Assembly: GCF_027587205.1 (NCBI RefSeq)
Contig: NZ_JAPDOD010000001.1
Location: 124,001 to 188,000 of the forward strand
Direction of reading: 5' to 3'
DNA from: Solirubrobacter ginsenosidimutans
GTDB taxonomy: Bacteria > Actinomycetota > Thermoleophilia > Solirubrobacterales > Solirubrobacteraceae
Length of the DNA: 64,000 nt
The position numbers and the translations under genes are program-made. Position 1 is the stretch's first letter; every line of letters starts with the position of its first letter. Shown here piece after piece: positions 16,792 through 27,186 of the stretch. The notes under the pieces are model-generated. The model ran no database searches and was not told where the DNA came from. It was given only the letters and a program-made list of their open reading frames with translations.

Positions 16792-18360
16792 TCAGAGTGG
16801 CGGCAACGCTGGCTCCGGAGGCGGGCCTGCCTCCTCGAGGAGCACGCGCTCGGCCCGCCGGAACTCGGTCTCGGCCTGCTCGCGGCTGTCGCCGACCGCG
16901 GTCAGCCCGACGCGGCCGAGCTCGGCGATCGTGCTCATCATGTGGAAGACGATGCCGGTCTGGCGAGCCTGGTCGAAGTGCATGCGGTTGCGGACGGCGA
17001 CGTCGAACAGGTCGTCGATCGACAGGGCACGCAGCAGGTCGGAATCGAGGTGGTCCGTGGCCAGGAGATGCTTCTCGCGCCCGCTCGGCGCGGTGAACAG
17101 CGCCGTGACGGGGTCATACGCACCGTCGGTGAGGAACTGCAGCGTCAGGAATGGGTGGGTCGTCCCGCCCTTGCGCAGGTTGATCTCGATCGCGTAGGCC
17201 CTCCACGACCCTTGGCCGTCGCGCACGACCACGAAGTCGACGGCGAAACGGCCGAGGACGCCCTCGCGCGCCAAGCGCTCTCCGATCTTGGCTGCCTCGC
17301 GGCTGATGGCCTGCGCGTAGCCGAAGTCGGCGGGGAACCGGCACCCGAGGTAGCTCTGACCGCTCGGGCCGCCGAGGAGCTGATCGTGCGTAGAGAGGAG
17401 CTCCACCTCGCCGTGCGGCGTCACCCGCAACTGGACGCTGGGACTGCGGAGCTCGGCACCGAGGAGACGCTCCTCCACGATGCCTCCGCCTGCGGCGAAC
17501 TGCGCGAGGTAGGCCTCGAGTCGCATGTCCGGATGCTCGAAGGCCATCGCCTCGACGCGGTGACGGAGTTCCGCCCGCTCGTCGGCGGAGCCGGGCGCCG
17601 GCAGGCCGCGCAGATCGACGAGCGCGTTGCCTCGCCCGGAGACACCGTCGTTGAGCTTGACGATCACCTCGGCGACGTTCGGTCTGGTCGCGCGCATGTC
17701 CGCGAGCGCCGCTACCACGCCGTCGAGATCGTGCAGGTCCTCGTAGCCGAGCGGGTGCGGGACGCCGGCCTCCGCGAACAGCCGCCGGCAGCCGGTCTTC
17801 GTGCCGAACGCGAGCAGGCGCGGATCGGCGCCGTAGAGCGGGATGCCGAGAGTCAGCGCGACGTCGCGCTCCAGCGTCGTGGTCGCGTAGGGCACGAGGT
17901 GGCAGCGGGAAGCGTCCGGGATCAGCCCGCGAATGTGCGCCAGAACGCGCGGACGTTCGAGCAGCTTCGCCGCGAGCGGTCGCGCCGAGCCGTCGTGGGT
18001 CGAGACCATGTGCAGGCGAGCACGGGCATGCCGGGGGATGACGCCTGGCAGCAGCCCGAGGTAGTAGTCGACGACGCTGTCGGGAACCGGGCGCCCCGTC
18101 ACGTAGATCACCCTCAGCCGCGGCTGCCGGAGCAGGAGCAGCAGGAAGAGCAGGCGCTCCTCGAGCGACTGCACCGCCGCTCCTCCCTGGGTCGAGTCCG
18201 GCGTCACGGATGGCACGACAACGATCGATTCGCCCGCCTGGTTGAGCCGCAGGGCGCTCCAGACGGGGAGGAGTCGCTGCTGGAGACGGGCGAATCGCGC
18301 GCTGCGCTCGTCGTCGCTCAATTCGCTGAGGCGCGGCGGGCTCTCGGCGACAGGGGTCAC
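16792..18360 (-). CDS. ATP-grasp peptide ligase, PGM1-related
   Basis: A 522-residue protein resembling the PGM1 peptide ligase of pheganomycin biosynthesis and its many uncharacterised relatives. The N-terminal part (to about 200) is the family's own domain. Then come an ATP-grasp fold with KLNDGVSGRGNALV (ATP-binding lysine and glycine loop) and a C-terminal metal/ATP site AYAIEINLRKGGTTHPF. Such enzymes join a carboxylate to an amine using ATP; the substrate is unknown here. The start ATGA overlaps the stop of the cyclase gene, so translation is coupled. Confidence 0.82.
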   Translation of the reverse strand: MTPVAESPPRLSELSDDERSARFARLQQRLLPVWSALRLNQAGESIVVVPSVTPDSTQGGAAVQSLEERLLFLLLLLRQPRLRVIYVTGRPVPDSVVDYYLGLLPGVIPRHARARLHMVSTHDGSARPLAAKLLERPRVLAHIRGLIPDASRCHLVPYATTTLERDVALTLGIPLYGADPRLLAFGTKTGCRRLFAEAGVPHPLGYEDLHDLDGVVAALADMRATRPNVAEVIVKLNDGVSGRGNALVDLRGLPAPGSADERAELRHRVEAMAFEHPDMRLEAYLAQFAAGGGIVEERLLGAELRSPSVQLRVTPHGEVELLSTHDQLLGGPSGQSYLGCRFPADFGYAQAISREAAKIGERLAREGVLGRFAVDFVVVRDGQGSWRAYAIEINLRKGGTTHPFLTLQFLTDGAYDPVTALFTAPSGREKHLLATDHLDSDLLRALSIDDLFDVAVRNRMHFDQARQTGIVFHMMSTIAELGRVGLTAVGDSREQAETEFRRAERVLLEEAGPPPEPALPPL

Positions 18361-19484
18361 ACTCCGGCCCGCGCCTCGTCGAGTCCGACCACGTTGTAGG
18401 CGCGCGCCGGACGAGAGAAGCCGCGCAGCGCCAGCTCGCCGATCGAATCGGCGACGACGATGTCCTCGGCCGCCGTGAAGACACGCTGGCTGATCAGGAT
18501 CTGCCGGGGTGCCGCAGCGCCGCAGAGTCGGGCCGCCAAGTTCGTGACGCTCCCGATCGCGGTGTAATCGGAGCGTCCCTCGAAGCCGATCTGGCCGAGC
18601 GTGGCGTGCCCCTGCGCGATGCCGACGCCGAAATCCAGCTCATGGCCCTGACGGCTCCATTCCTCGACCAGCTGCGTCACGCGACCGCGCATCGCAACGG
18701 CCATGCGCACGGCGCGCCGCGGCCCGTCAGGGCAGGGCAGTGGATCGTTGAAGATGACCATCAGCCCATCTCCGGCGAAGCGCTCCAGCGTGCCCTCGAA
18801 ACGATGGACGAGGTCGCCCAGGGCTGCGTGGTACTGGTTGAGCACCAGCATCAGGTCCTCGGGCTCCACCGTCTCCGCGAACGCGGTGAAGCCGCGCAGG
18901 TCGCAGAACACCACCGTGATCTCGCGGCGGTGGCTCTTGAGGAACGACTCGTCGCCGGAGGACATGACCAACTCGGCGAGCTGGGGCGAGAGGAAGCGCC
19001 GGAGCCGCCCCATCCGCTCCAGTGCGTCGACCTGTTCCTGCACCCTCTGCTCGAGTTGCCGGTTCCAGGCCGCGAGCTCGACCGCCTGCCTCTCGATCGT
19101 GTCGTGGTATCGCTTGATCCGCAGCAGCGAGCCGACGCGCGCGAGCAACTCGGCGTGATCGAACGGCTTGGCAATGAAGTCGTCCGCGCCCGACTCGATG
19201 GCGACGACCTTCTCCTGTTCGCCGCTGGCCGTGATCATCACGATCGGCAGGAAGCGCGTCGCGGGATCGGCTCGCAGCGTCCGGCAGACCTCGTAGCCGT
19301 CCATCTCCGGCATCACGATGTCGAGCAGGACGAGATCGATCGGCTCGGACGCCACGCGCTGCAGCGCCTCATGGCCCGACGTGGCCTGCACGACGGTGTA
19401 GCCGCGGGGTGCGAGCACCGCCTCCAGGAGCCGGACGTTCTGCGGCAGGTCGTCGACGACGAGAATGATCGCGGGTTCGGTCAC
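18357..19484 (-). CDS. Response regulator fused to class III nucleotide cyclase
   Basis: A 375-residue REC-cyclase. The receiver domain (about 5-120) has the acidic pair VVDD, the phospho-acceptor in LVLLDIVMPEMDGYE and the Lys in FIAKPF. A coiled coil (130-170) links to a class III adenylate/guanylate cyclase domain (about 185-370) with metal sites FCDLRGFTAF and RFAGDGLMVIFND and the ribose/transition-state segment TNLAARLC. Phosphorylation by the operon's histidine kinase would control cAMP/cGMP synthesis. It overlaps both neighbours by 4 bases. Confidence 0.93.
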   Translation of the reverse strand: MTEPAIILVVDDLPQNVRLLEAVLAPRGYTVVQATSGHEALQRVASEPIDLVLLDIVMPEMDGYEVCRTLRADPATRFLPIVMITASGEQEKVVAIESGADDFIAKPFDHAELLARVGSLLRIKRYHDTIERQAVELAAWNRQLEQRVQEQVDALERMGRLRRFLSPQLAELVMSSGDESFLKSHRREITVVFCDLRGFTAFAETVEPEDLMLVLNQYHAALGDLVHRFEGTLERFAGDGLMVIFNDPLPCPDGPRRAVRMAVAMRGRVTQLVEEWSRQGHELDFGVGIAQGHATLGQIGFEGRSDYTAIGSVTNLAARLCGAAAPRQILISQRVFTAAEDIVVADSIGELALRGFSRPARAYNVVGLDEARAGV

Positions 19485-19873
19485 GCGCGCCTCCCAGCTT
19501 CCGCAGCGGCCACCACGGCGGTGAGCTGCCCCGAGAGCTCGCGCACGTCAAGCGGCTTGCCGAGGTACGCGTCGAAGCCCGCGGCGAGGAATCGGTCGCG
19601 GTCCTCCTTCATCGCGAACGCGGTCACCGCGACGACGGGGATGTCGGCCGTCGCCGGGTCGGCTCTGAGTCGCGAAAGCGCCTCGACGCCGCTCATGCCC
19701 GGCAGCTGGACGTCCATGAGCACAAGCCGGGGCCGCTCGGCCTGCGCCAGTGCGAGACCGTCCTCGGCGTTCGACGCCTCCAGGATCGCGTGGCCGGCAT
19801 GGCTGAGCACGTCTCGGGTCAGCTTCCGGTTATAGGGGTCGTCGTCGATGACGAGAATGGCTTGGCCGGTCAC
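19481..19873 (-). CDS. Single-domain response regulator
   Basis: A 130-residue stand-alone receiver of the DivK/CheY type: ILVIDDDPYN acidic pocket, RLVLMDVQLPGMSG with the phospho-acceptor Asp, VTAFAM with the conserved Thr and LGKPLD with the Lys. It has no output domain, so it probably relays phosphate or acts by protein contact. It is sandwiched between the hybrid kinase and the REC-cyclase with 4-base overlaps on both sides. Confidence 0.93.
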   Translation of the reverse strand: MTGQAILVIDDDPYNRKLTRDVLSHAGHAILEASNAEDGLALAQAERPRLVLMDVQLPGMSGVEALSRLRADPATADIPVVAVTAFAMKEDRDRFLAAGFDAYLGKPLDVRELSGQLTAVVAAAEAGRRA

Positions 19874-22533
19874 GACGGTTCGTTGGATGGGACGGTCGGT
19901 GCGGAGGCGACCCGACCGACGAGGTCGACGAGTTCGGCAGGTTGGAACGTCCCCTTTTGGGCGAGGAAGCTGATCCGGCCGGCGAGTCGCTCGTGGTCAG
20001 CCGGCGTGATCTCCTTGGAGGTGAGGACGACGATCGGGACGTCGGCGACCGTTGGATCGGCGCGCAGTCGCTCGATCACCTCAAAGCCGTCGACATCAGG
20101 CATCAGCAGGTCGAGCAGGACGACCGAGGGGCGCTCGCGCCGCACGAGTTCCACCCCCTCCTCGCCGCCGCGCGCACGCAGGACCGACCACCCCACCGGC
20201 GCGAGCACGGCTTCGACGAGTTCGAGATCGAGCGGGTCGTCATCGATCACCACGACCGTACGCACGCCCTTGGGCGGTGCGACGCAGCGTCCGAGCGCTT
20301 CGAGCAACGCCTCTCGGTCGATCGGCTTCACGAGGTACTCCGAGGCGCCGAGGGCGAACCCTGCGCCCCGCTCGTCGAGCATCGATGCGATCACGACCGG
20401 GATCGCGGCCGTCGCGGGATCGGCCTTGAGCCGCGTCAGCAGGTCCCAGCCGCTGAGACCGGGCAGGAGGATGTCGAGGATCACCGCCCGCGGGCTGAGC
20501 CGCCGCACCAGCTCGAGGCCCTCAAGGCCGTCGCCGGTGATGGAGACCGTGTATCCGGCACCGTCCAGGTAGACCCGCATCAGATCGGCGGAGCGGCGGT
20601 CGTCTTCCACCACTAGGACGCTGCCCGCGGATGAGCCACCATCCGGCACCGGCGTCGTGGCTTTCAGCGGTCGATCAACCCCCGGCGGCGAGGGAATCCC
20701 GACGGGAATCGCGAACGTGAACGTGCTGCCCACCCCGAGCTCGCTGTCCATCCAGAGGCGACCGCCGTGGAGACCGACGATCTGCCGAGAGAGCGTCAGG
20801 CCGAGACCGGTGCCCTCCTTGTTGCTCCGTGCCTCACGGCCGCCTCGCTGGAACGCTTCGAAGATCCGCTCGCGTTCGGACTCGGCGATTCCGATGCCTG
20901 TGTCGCGCACGCTGACCTTCGCGTTGCCGTCGACCAGCCCCGCGGTCACGACGACCGAGCCTCGGTCCGGTGTGAACTTGACGGCGTTGCTGAGCAGGTT
21001 CAGAACGACCTGCCTCAGCTTGAGCTCGTCCCCGAGGATGCTGCCGAGGTCCGCCGCAACCTCGAGGCTGACCGAGATGCCGTGCCGGTCGGCGCGCTCC
21101 CGCACCATCGCGACCCCTTGCGCCAGGAGGTCGGGGAGCGACACGGCGGCGAGCTCCAGCTCCATCCGGCCCGCTTCGACCTTCGACAGATCGAGGATCT
21201 CGTTGATCAGCTCGAGGAGATGACGTCCCGAGTCGCGTATGTCGCCGACGTACTCCGCCTGGCGCTCGTTCAGCTCGCCGAACATCCTGTCCAACAGCAC
21301 GTCCGAAAAGCCGATGACCGAGTTCAACGGCGTCCGCAGCTCGTGCGACATGCTCGCCAGGAACTCCGACTTGTGGCGGCTCGCGACCTCGAGTTGACGC
21401 GTCTTGTCCTCCAGTTCGCGGAAGACTCGGGCGTTGTTGATCGCCACCGTCGACTGGCTGGCCAAGGTCTCGAGTAGAGCGACCGTCGGCTTGGGAAGCG
21501 CGCCCGGCACCTTGCTGCGGACGGTGAGCGCGCCGATGATCTCCTGCTCGCGTCGGAGTGGGACGGTGACCAGAGATCGCCACCCGTGACGGCGGAGTTC
21601 CTCGATGTGGAGGTCAGGCGGCTCGCGGTCGAGATCCTCGGCCTGCGCGGCTTCACCCGCGATCGCCGCGCGCCCGATGAACGTCTCGCCGACCCGGATC
21701 CGTATGGACGTGAGGGCCTCCGCGAGCTCTGCGCTGGTACCGAAGCAGGTCCGCAGCACAAACTCGGCCGTCGATGGCTCGTACTCGAAAATGGAACCGC
21801 CGTCTGCTCCGGACAACTCGACCGCCCGGGTCACGATCGTGTTGAGCACCTCGTCGAGGTCGAGGCTCAAGCTGACGGCCTGGCTGACCTCACCGAGTGC
21901 GCGCAACTCGTCGACCGACCGCGCCTGCTCTCGACTCCGCTGCTCGAGTTCCCGGAACAGCCGCACGTTCTGGATCGCGATCAGGCCTTGTGCGGCGAAC
22001 GTCGTGACAAGCCCGATCTCCCGGTCGTCGAACGGCTCGACCCGCGAGCGCCAGACCGCAACGACTCCGACGACACGGCCCTCGGCCAGCATCGGGACGC
22101 CGAGCAGCGTGCGGAAGCCGCCGAGTTGTTGCGCGCGGTGCCATTCGTATTTCGGGTCCGCGGCGGCGTCGGAGATCTGCACCGTGCGCTTCTCGAGCGC
22201 CACGCGGCCCACGAGCGTCCCCGGGCCTTGCGGGATGGGATGCTGCTCCAAGTACCGCCGGTGCTCCGGCCGCCCGCCCAGGGCGACCTCGAGCCGGTAG
22301 ACGTCGCCTTCGAGCTGGTGGACGTACCCCCCATCAGCGGCGCAGAGCCGGATGGCGTGACGGACCACCGTCTCGAAGACCGGCCGCAACTCGAAGTCCG
22401 AGCGCCCGATGGTCTCGAGCACCTGGCTCGTCGCGCTCTGCTGCTCCAACGCGTCGGCGAGGTATCGCGTTAGCCGATCGACCCGCTCGTCGGGCGGGGT
22501 TGCCTCTGGCTGGGCGGCCACCGCGGGGTCCAA
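19870..22533 (-). CDS. Hybrid histidine kinase (2 GAF, HisKA, HATPase, 2 REC)
   Basis: An 887-residue soluble hybrid kinase. There are two GAF sensor domains (about 40-195 and 215-375), the HisKA H-box SHELRTPLN with His397, and a HATPase_c domain (about 495-610: NLLSNAVKF, DTGIGIAESE, GTGLGLTLS). Two receivers follow, with phospho-acceptors Asp687 (AVILDILLPGLSG) and Asp808 (VVLLDLLMPDVDG). No membrane segment is present, so it senses a cytoplasmic signal. It is the first gene of the operon and its product probably feeds the two following receivers. Confidence 0.95.
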   Translation of the reverse strand: MDPAVAAQPEATPPDERVDRLTRYLADALEQQSATSQVLETIGRSDFELRPVFETVVRHAIRLCAADGGYVHQLEGDVYRLEVALGGRPEHRRYLEQHPIPQGPGTLVGRVALEKRTVQISDAAADPKYEWHRAQQLGGFRTLLGVPMLAEGRVVGVVAVWRSRVEPFDDREIGLVTTFAAQGLIAIQNVRLFRELEQRSREQARSVDELRALGEVSQAVSLSLDLDEVLNTIVTRAVELSGADGGSIFEYEPSTAEFVLRTCFGTSAELAEALTSIRIRVGETFIGRAAIAGEAAQAEDLDREPPDLHIEELRRHGWRSLVTVPLRREQEIIGALTVRSKVPGALPKPTVALLETLASQSTVAINNARVFRELEDKTRQLEVASRHKSEFLASMSHELRTPLNSVIGFSDVLLDRMFGELNERQAEYVGDIRDSGRHLLELINEILDLSKVEAGRMELELAAVSLPDLLAQGVAMVRERADRHGISVSLEVAADLGSILGDELKLRQVVLNLLSNAVKFTPDRGSVVVTAGLVDGNAKVSVRDTGIGIAESERERIFEAFQRGGREARSNKEGTGLGLTLSRQIVGLHGGRLWMDSELGVGSTFTFAIPVGIPSPPGVDRPLKATTPVPDGGSSAGSVLVVEDDRRSADLMRVYLDGAGYTVSITGDGLEGLELVRRLSPRAVILDILLPGLSGWDLLTRLKADPATAAIPVVIASMLDERGAGFALGASEYLVKPIDREALLEALGRCVAPPKGVRTVVVIDDDPLDLELVEAVLAPVGWSVLRARGGEEGVELVRRERPSVVLLDLLMPDVDGFEVIERLRADPTVADVPIVVLTSKEITPADHERLAGRISFLAQKGTFQPAELVDLVGRVASAPTVPSNEPS

Positions 22534-22646
22534 TATCCTTCACCTCTGTCGAGGGCCTACGACGCCCCCGGACGGCGGTCACGCGAGCATACACCCGCCT
22601 GTCAAGCCACAACTGACGCTTAGCGACGACGATCGCACGCGCTGGA

Positions 22647-22935
22647 GTGATGGACGCGCTGCTCGACGGTCTTGGCGGGGGACCGCGAGCGAGCGCGGAT
22701 CGTGCTCGCGATCGCCGACGGTGCGGGATCCAGCGCCTGGAAGGCATCTACGACCAAATCTCATCGACGAGGTCCAGGAATCTCGGCGGCTGGGACCTCG
22801 AGGTCCTGGACCTGCCGTTCGCTGCCGACTTCGACGTCACGGCCAGGTCTCCATGGCATGAACTTCGGGGTCTCCAAGGGCAGCACGTTCGACCGGGTGC
22901 TGATCTTTGATCTTCCCGACCGTCCTGATGCGTAA
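22647..22935 (+). pseudogene. UvrD-type helicase fragment, frameshifted
   Basis: Pieces of one superfamily I helicase lie in different frames on the plus strand: RLEGIYDQI, then LIDEVQ (Walker B) in another frame, GGWDLEVLDLPFAADFDV back in the first, and MNFGVSKGSTFDRVLIFDLP (22858 on) in the third. In intact helicases these read through as YDQ-ILIDEVQDL-GWDLEVL and, later, NFG-SKG-TFDRVLI. The fragment is therefore a shortened, multiply frameshifted remnant. About 165 bases separate it from repeat copy 11. Confidence 0.65.
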
Positions 22936-23100
22936 GTATCTCGAGCACCGCGACTCGAGCCGGCTGAAGCGCCCAGAGAGTCTCTGCGTCGCGGTGGAAA
23001 CGATGGCCTGCGCTGGCCCCACAGCTCAGCCGCAGCCGACTTTGCCACACCGCCGCAGCATCGCCGCATTGTGATCTACCCGGCGGGATCGTAACCGGCT

Positions 23101-23142
23101 ACGGACGCCGAACGACACGCCTTCGTCGAGAAGCACCACTTT
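23101..23142 (+). repeat. Dispersed directional repeat, copy 11, extended form
   Basis: The core TTCGTCGAGAAGCACCACTT then T (23122-23142) is preceded by ACGGACGCCGAACGACACGC, a second kind of upstream extension that recurs with one change at 45315-45335. Confidence 0.85.
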
Positions 23143-23162
23143 CGCCCCGGAACCTTTGCTCT

Positions 23163-23729
23163 TCAGCCTCGCTCTCGGCGGCTTCGCCGTTGCACTCGGC
23201 GGCGTTGCTTGGCCGCATCTCGCAGACCCTGCGAGAGCAGGTGCAGGATCGAGTCGCGGAGTGGGTCCAGGATCTGCGCAATCTCGAGTTGCTCAAACGG
23301 AATCCGATGCGGTACCGGCCAGTCGACGCGCGGACCGAGACGCCACGCACCGTCGTTGTTTTCAAGTCGCGCTTGGAAGCCGACGTCACCGGCATCGTTG
23401 ACCGCTAAGACGACCAACCAGTCGATGCGTCCTGAGAGCGTGCTTCGGTAAGTAGCCCACAGAGCTACCGCGACTTCAGCGGCCTCGGCCTCGATGATGC
23501 TCTCGGCCACGCGCTTGCGAAAGTTGAGCGGATTTCTGCCGCGGTCGGCGCGCGAGTCGTCGGCCTCTCCGCCGCTGGGACGGCGCTCGATCCAGTCGGT
23601 CTCCTGCCCGCCAAAGTCCGCGACACACACGAGCCAATCCAACGACGGGCCTGCGAGAAACGCGTGGTCTTGCGTCGCTCGCTCCCAAACTCGCCCCACG
23701 AGTCGAAGCGGTGGGCAAACGGCCATCAC
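23163..23729 (-). CDS. Hypothetical protein, 188 aa
   Basis: A protein of unknown family with a plausible alternating helix/strand body (LDWLVCVADFGGQETDWIER, AESIIEAEAAEVAVALWATY, IDWLVVLAVNDAGDVGFQAR) and a very basic C-terminus (RRRVQRRSRRERG). Two adjacent Met codons could start it. There is no recognisable domain, signal peptide or membrane helix. The gene lies alone between repeat copy 11 and the operon at 23920. Confidence 0.5.
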   Translation of the reverse strand: MMAVCPPLRLVGRVWERATQDHAFLAGPSLDWLVCVADFGGQETDWIERRPSGGEADDSRADRGRNPLNFRKRVAESIIEAEAAEVAVALWATYRSTLSGRIDWLVVLAVNDAGDVGFQARLENNDGAWRLGPRVDWPVPHRIPFEQLEIAQILDPLRDSILHLLSQGLRDAAKQRRRVQRRSRRERG

Positions 23730-23906
23730 GCGACCATAGGAAGATCAAGCGCTCGTCGGTCACCACGACGGTGACGGTCACGGTCAAGTCATCGGCGAAG
23801 GGCGCCAAGAGCGTGTCATCGCACAACACCCTGAAGATCAACAAGAACGCGAAGCGAGGTAGGTCGCCGAACAGACTCGACCCCGGGAACGATCGCCCCA
23901 GGGTGG

Positions 23907-23919
23907 TGTCCTATAGGAC

Positions 23920-23920
<1 letters not shown>
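23907..23920. promoter_or_regulatory. 14-bp perfect palindrome at the operon start
   Basis: TGTCCTATAGGACA is fully self-complementary, and its last base is the A of the first operon gene's ATG. A palindrome embracing a TATAGG-like -10 region and the start codon suits a repressor operator; the cognate regulator is not identified in the window. Confidence 0.55.
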
Positions 23921-24902
<982 letters not shown>

Positions 24903-24915
<13 letters not shown>

Positions 24916-25301
24916 CGATCCGTGACCACATGATGATCGCCCACAGCCTGCGCGGAGAGGTGTTCGGGCCGGCGCAGAGCCTGCACGGCGGCACCTACGT
25001 CGTCGATGCCACGTTCCGGCGCGCCACCCTCGACGACGACGGGATCGTCGTGGACATCGGCCGCGCTGCCGAGGCGCTGGGGGTCGTGGTGTCCGAGCTC
25101 ACCTACCGCAACCTCGACGACGAGGCGGGCTTCGCCGGGGTGAACACCACGACCGAGGTGCTCGCCCGGACCGTCGCCGATCGGCTCGCCGACTGCGCGC
25201 GGACCGGCGGCCTCGGCGACGGCGGACGGCAGCTCGACGGTCTGACCGTGACGCTGCACGAGTCCCACATCGCGTGGGCGAGCTACGAGCGATCGCTGTG
25301 A
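24903..25301 (+). CDS. Divergent 6-pyruvoyl/6-carboxy-tetrahydropterin synthase homologue
   Basis: A 132-residue T-fold protein of the PTPS/QueD family (GTG start, overlapping the dehydrogenase by 13 bases). Landmarks are MMIAHSL with His14, [13 protein letters not shown] with His28, NTTTEVLA and [11 protein letters not shown] with Glu120. Compared with E. coli QueD (Cys27, Asp70, His71, Glu110 plus three zinc histidines), the Cys position is Ala24, the LHGH motif is LHGG so one zinc ligand is lost, and the Asp-His dyad is Thr-Tyr (67-68). Only the Glu is kept. It is therefore unlikely to make carboxy- or pyruvoyl-tetrahydropterin in the known way, although the fold should still bind a pterin or purine. 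Confidence 0.88.
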
Positions 25302-26365
25302 CCGAGGTCCACGTCATCGTCCCGGAGGGCATCGACGACCCGGAGCGGCCGAGCGGTGGCAACACCTACGACCGCCGGGTGTGCGCCGGGCTCGCCGCGC
25401 TCGGCTCGGTGGTGTACGAGCGCCCGGTGGCCGGCGCCTGGCCGCGGCCCGACGCGTCGGGGCATACCGCGCTGGCGCGCGCTGTCGAGCGGATCCCGGA
25501 CGGCGCCGTGGTGCTGCTCGACGGGCTGATCGCCTGCGCCGCTCCCGAGGTGCTCGTTCCCCACGCGTGCCGGGTGCGGCAGGTCGTCCTCGTCCACATG
25601 CCGCTGGGCCACCGCCCGCCGGACGCCGAGGCCGGCGCGGTCCGGGCCCGCGAGCGCGACGTCCTGGCGGCGGCGGTCGCCGTCGTCGCGACGAGCGCCT
25701 GGACCCGGCGCCGGCTGGGGGAGCTGTATGCGCTGCCGGCCGACCGGGTGCATGTGGCCGAGCCCGGCGTCGACGAGGCCGATCTCGCGCCCGGAAGCGC
25801 TGCCGGGGGCGCGCTGCTGTGCGTGGCGGCGGTGACGCCCGACAAGGGTCACGACGTGTTGCTCGGCGGGCTGGCGACGGCGATGGACCTGCCCTGGCGC
25901 TGCGCGTGCGTGGGCAGCCTGCTCCGTGACGCGCCGTTCGCCGACGGTGTGCGCCGCCGCGCGCGGGCGGGCGGGCTGGGTGATCGGGTGCGTTTCCCGG
26001 GACCGTGCACCGGCGCGTCGCTCGACGGCGCGTACGCCGCGGCGGACCTGCTCGTGCTCGCCTCGCACGCCGAGACGTACGGCATGGTGGTCACCGAGGC
26101 CCTGGCTCGCGGCCTGCCGGTGCTCGCCACGGAGGTCGGCGGCGTGCCGGAGGCCCTCGGGCACGGGGCGGACGGCACCCGCCCAGGACTGCTCGTCACG
26201 CCCGGCGATTCCGCCGCCCTCGGTGTCGGCCTGCGGGCCTGGCTGGTCGATGCCGAGCTCCGCGGGCGCCTACGGAGGGCCGCCCGCCAGCGGCGCGCGT
26301 CGCTGCGCCGGTGGCCGGCCACGACGGCGGTCGTCGCCGGCGTCCTCGCGGGAGCGGCGCGATGA
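25298..26365 (+). CDS. Glycosyltransferase family 4
   Basis: A 355-residue GT-B glycosyltransferase. The C-terminal donor domain shows [13 protein letters not shown] and the EX7E motif in [16 protein letters not shown], followed by [13 protein letters not shown], typical of GT4 enzymes that use nucleotide sugars with retention. The acceptor is unknown. The start is GTG at 25298, giving a GTGA overlap with the stop of the PTPS-like gene; a longer frame exists but lacks homology. A dead, inverted relative of this gene lies at 31696-31840. Confidence 0.9.
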   Translation: MTEVHVIVPEGIDDPERPSGGNTYDRRVCAGLAALGSVVYERPVAGAWPRPDASGHTALARAVERIPDGAVVLLDGLIACAAPEVLVPHACRVRQVVLVHMPLGHRPPDAEAGAVRARERDVLAAAVAVVATSAWTRRRLGELYALPADRVHVAEPGVDEADLAPGSAAGGALLCVAAVTPDKGHDVLLGGLATAMDLPWRCACVGSLLRDAPFADGVRRRARAGGLGDRVRFPGPCTGASLDGAYAAADLLVLASHAETYGMVVTEALARGLPVLATEVGGVPEALGHGADGTRPGLLVTPGDSAALGVGLRAWLVDAELRGRLRRAARQRRASLRRWPATTAVVAGVLAGAAR

Positions 26366-27186
26366 GCGCGACGGGGGTCCGCGTCAGCCCGCAGTGGCTC
26401 GTGCTGCGCGAGCCCGCCGACGCCGCGGCGCGCTCGGCCCGGCTCGCCGAGCGCCTCGCGGGCCACCTCTCCGGGACCGATCGCCTCGTCATCCACGACC
26501 TCGGCGGCGGCAGCGGCGCGATGGGCCGCTGGCTCGCGCCTCGGCTGTCGGGGCCGCAGCATTGGGTCGTGCACGATCGCGACGCCGACCTCCTGGACCT
26601 CGCCGTCGCCGCTGCGCCGGGCCCGGCGGCCGATGGCGCCGCGGTCACCGTCGAGGCGCGGATGTCGGACATCACGCGGCTGACGCCGGACGACCTGTCC
26701 GGCGCCGATGTGATCGTCGCCTCCGCGCTGCTCGACATCCTGAGCACGAACGATTTGCGCGGGGTCCTGGATGTCTGGACCGGGATCGAGCGGTGTCCTC
26801 TGCTGCTCACGCTCACGGTCGTGGGGTGCGTCGTCCTGACCCCGGGCGATCCCTTGGACGCCCGGATCGGCGCCGCGTTCAACGCCCATCAACGCCGCAC
26901 GACGACGGCCGGGCGCCTGCTCGGCCCGGACGCCGTCGCGGCCGCCGTCGAGCAGCTCCGCCTGACGGGCGCCGAGGTCATCGTCGCGCCGAGCCCCTGG
27001 ACGCTCGATGCGGCCCGCGCGGACCTGACGCGGGAGTGGTTGCACGGATGGGTCGCTGCCGCGTGCGCGCAGACGCCCGCGCTGGCGGTCGAGGCCGGCG
27101 CCTACCGCGACGTACGCCTGGCCCAGGCCGCCGCCGGGGAGCTCGCCGTCACCGTTGACCACGCCGACCTGCTGGTGCTGCGATGA
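26362..27186 (+). CDS. SAM-dependent methyltransferase (class I)
   Basis: A 274-residue Rossmann methyltransferase: motif I LVIHDLGGGSGAMGRWLAP, acidic motif II WVVHDRDADLLDLA, and ADVIVASALLDIL as motif IV. There is no DPPY-type motif, so it is not obviously an N-methylase of nucleic acid. Its start overlaps the glycosyltransferase stop (ATGA), so both are translated together. It presumably modifies the glycolipid or pterin product of the cluster, which is inference. Confidence 0.88.
   Translation: MSATGVRVSPQWLVLREPADAAARSARLAERLAGHLSGTDRLVIHDLGGGSGAMGRWLAPRLSGPQHWVVHDRDADLLDLAVAAAPGPAADGAAVTVEARMSDITRLTPDDLSGADVIVASALLDILSTNDLRGVLDVWTGIERCPLLLTLTVVGCVVLTPGDPLDARIGAAFNAHQRRTTTAGRLLGPDAVAAAVEQLRLTGAEVIVAPSPWTLDAARADLTREWLHGWVAAACAQTPALAVEAGAYRDVRLAQAAAGELAVTVDHADLLVLR

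Noticed and set aside
23730..23906. Coding on either strand of the spacer before the operon (TVTVTVKSSAKGAKSV on plus, FADDLTVTVTVVVTDE on minus)
   Set aside because: Both strands look equally plausible, neither has a start signal or family, so nothing was called.
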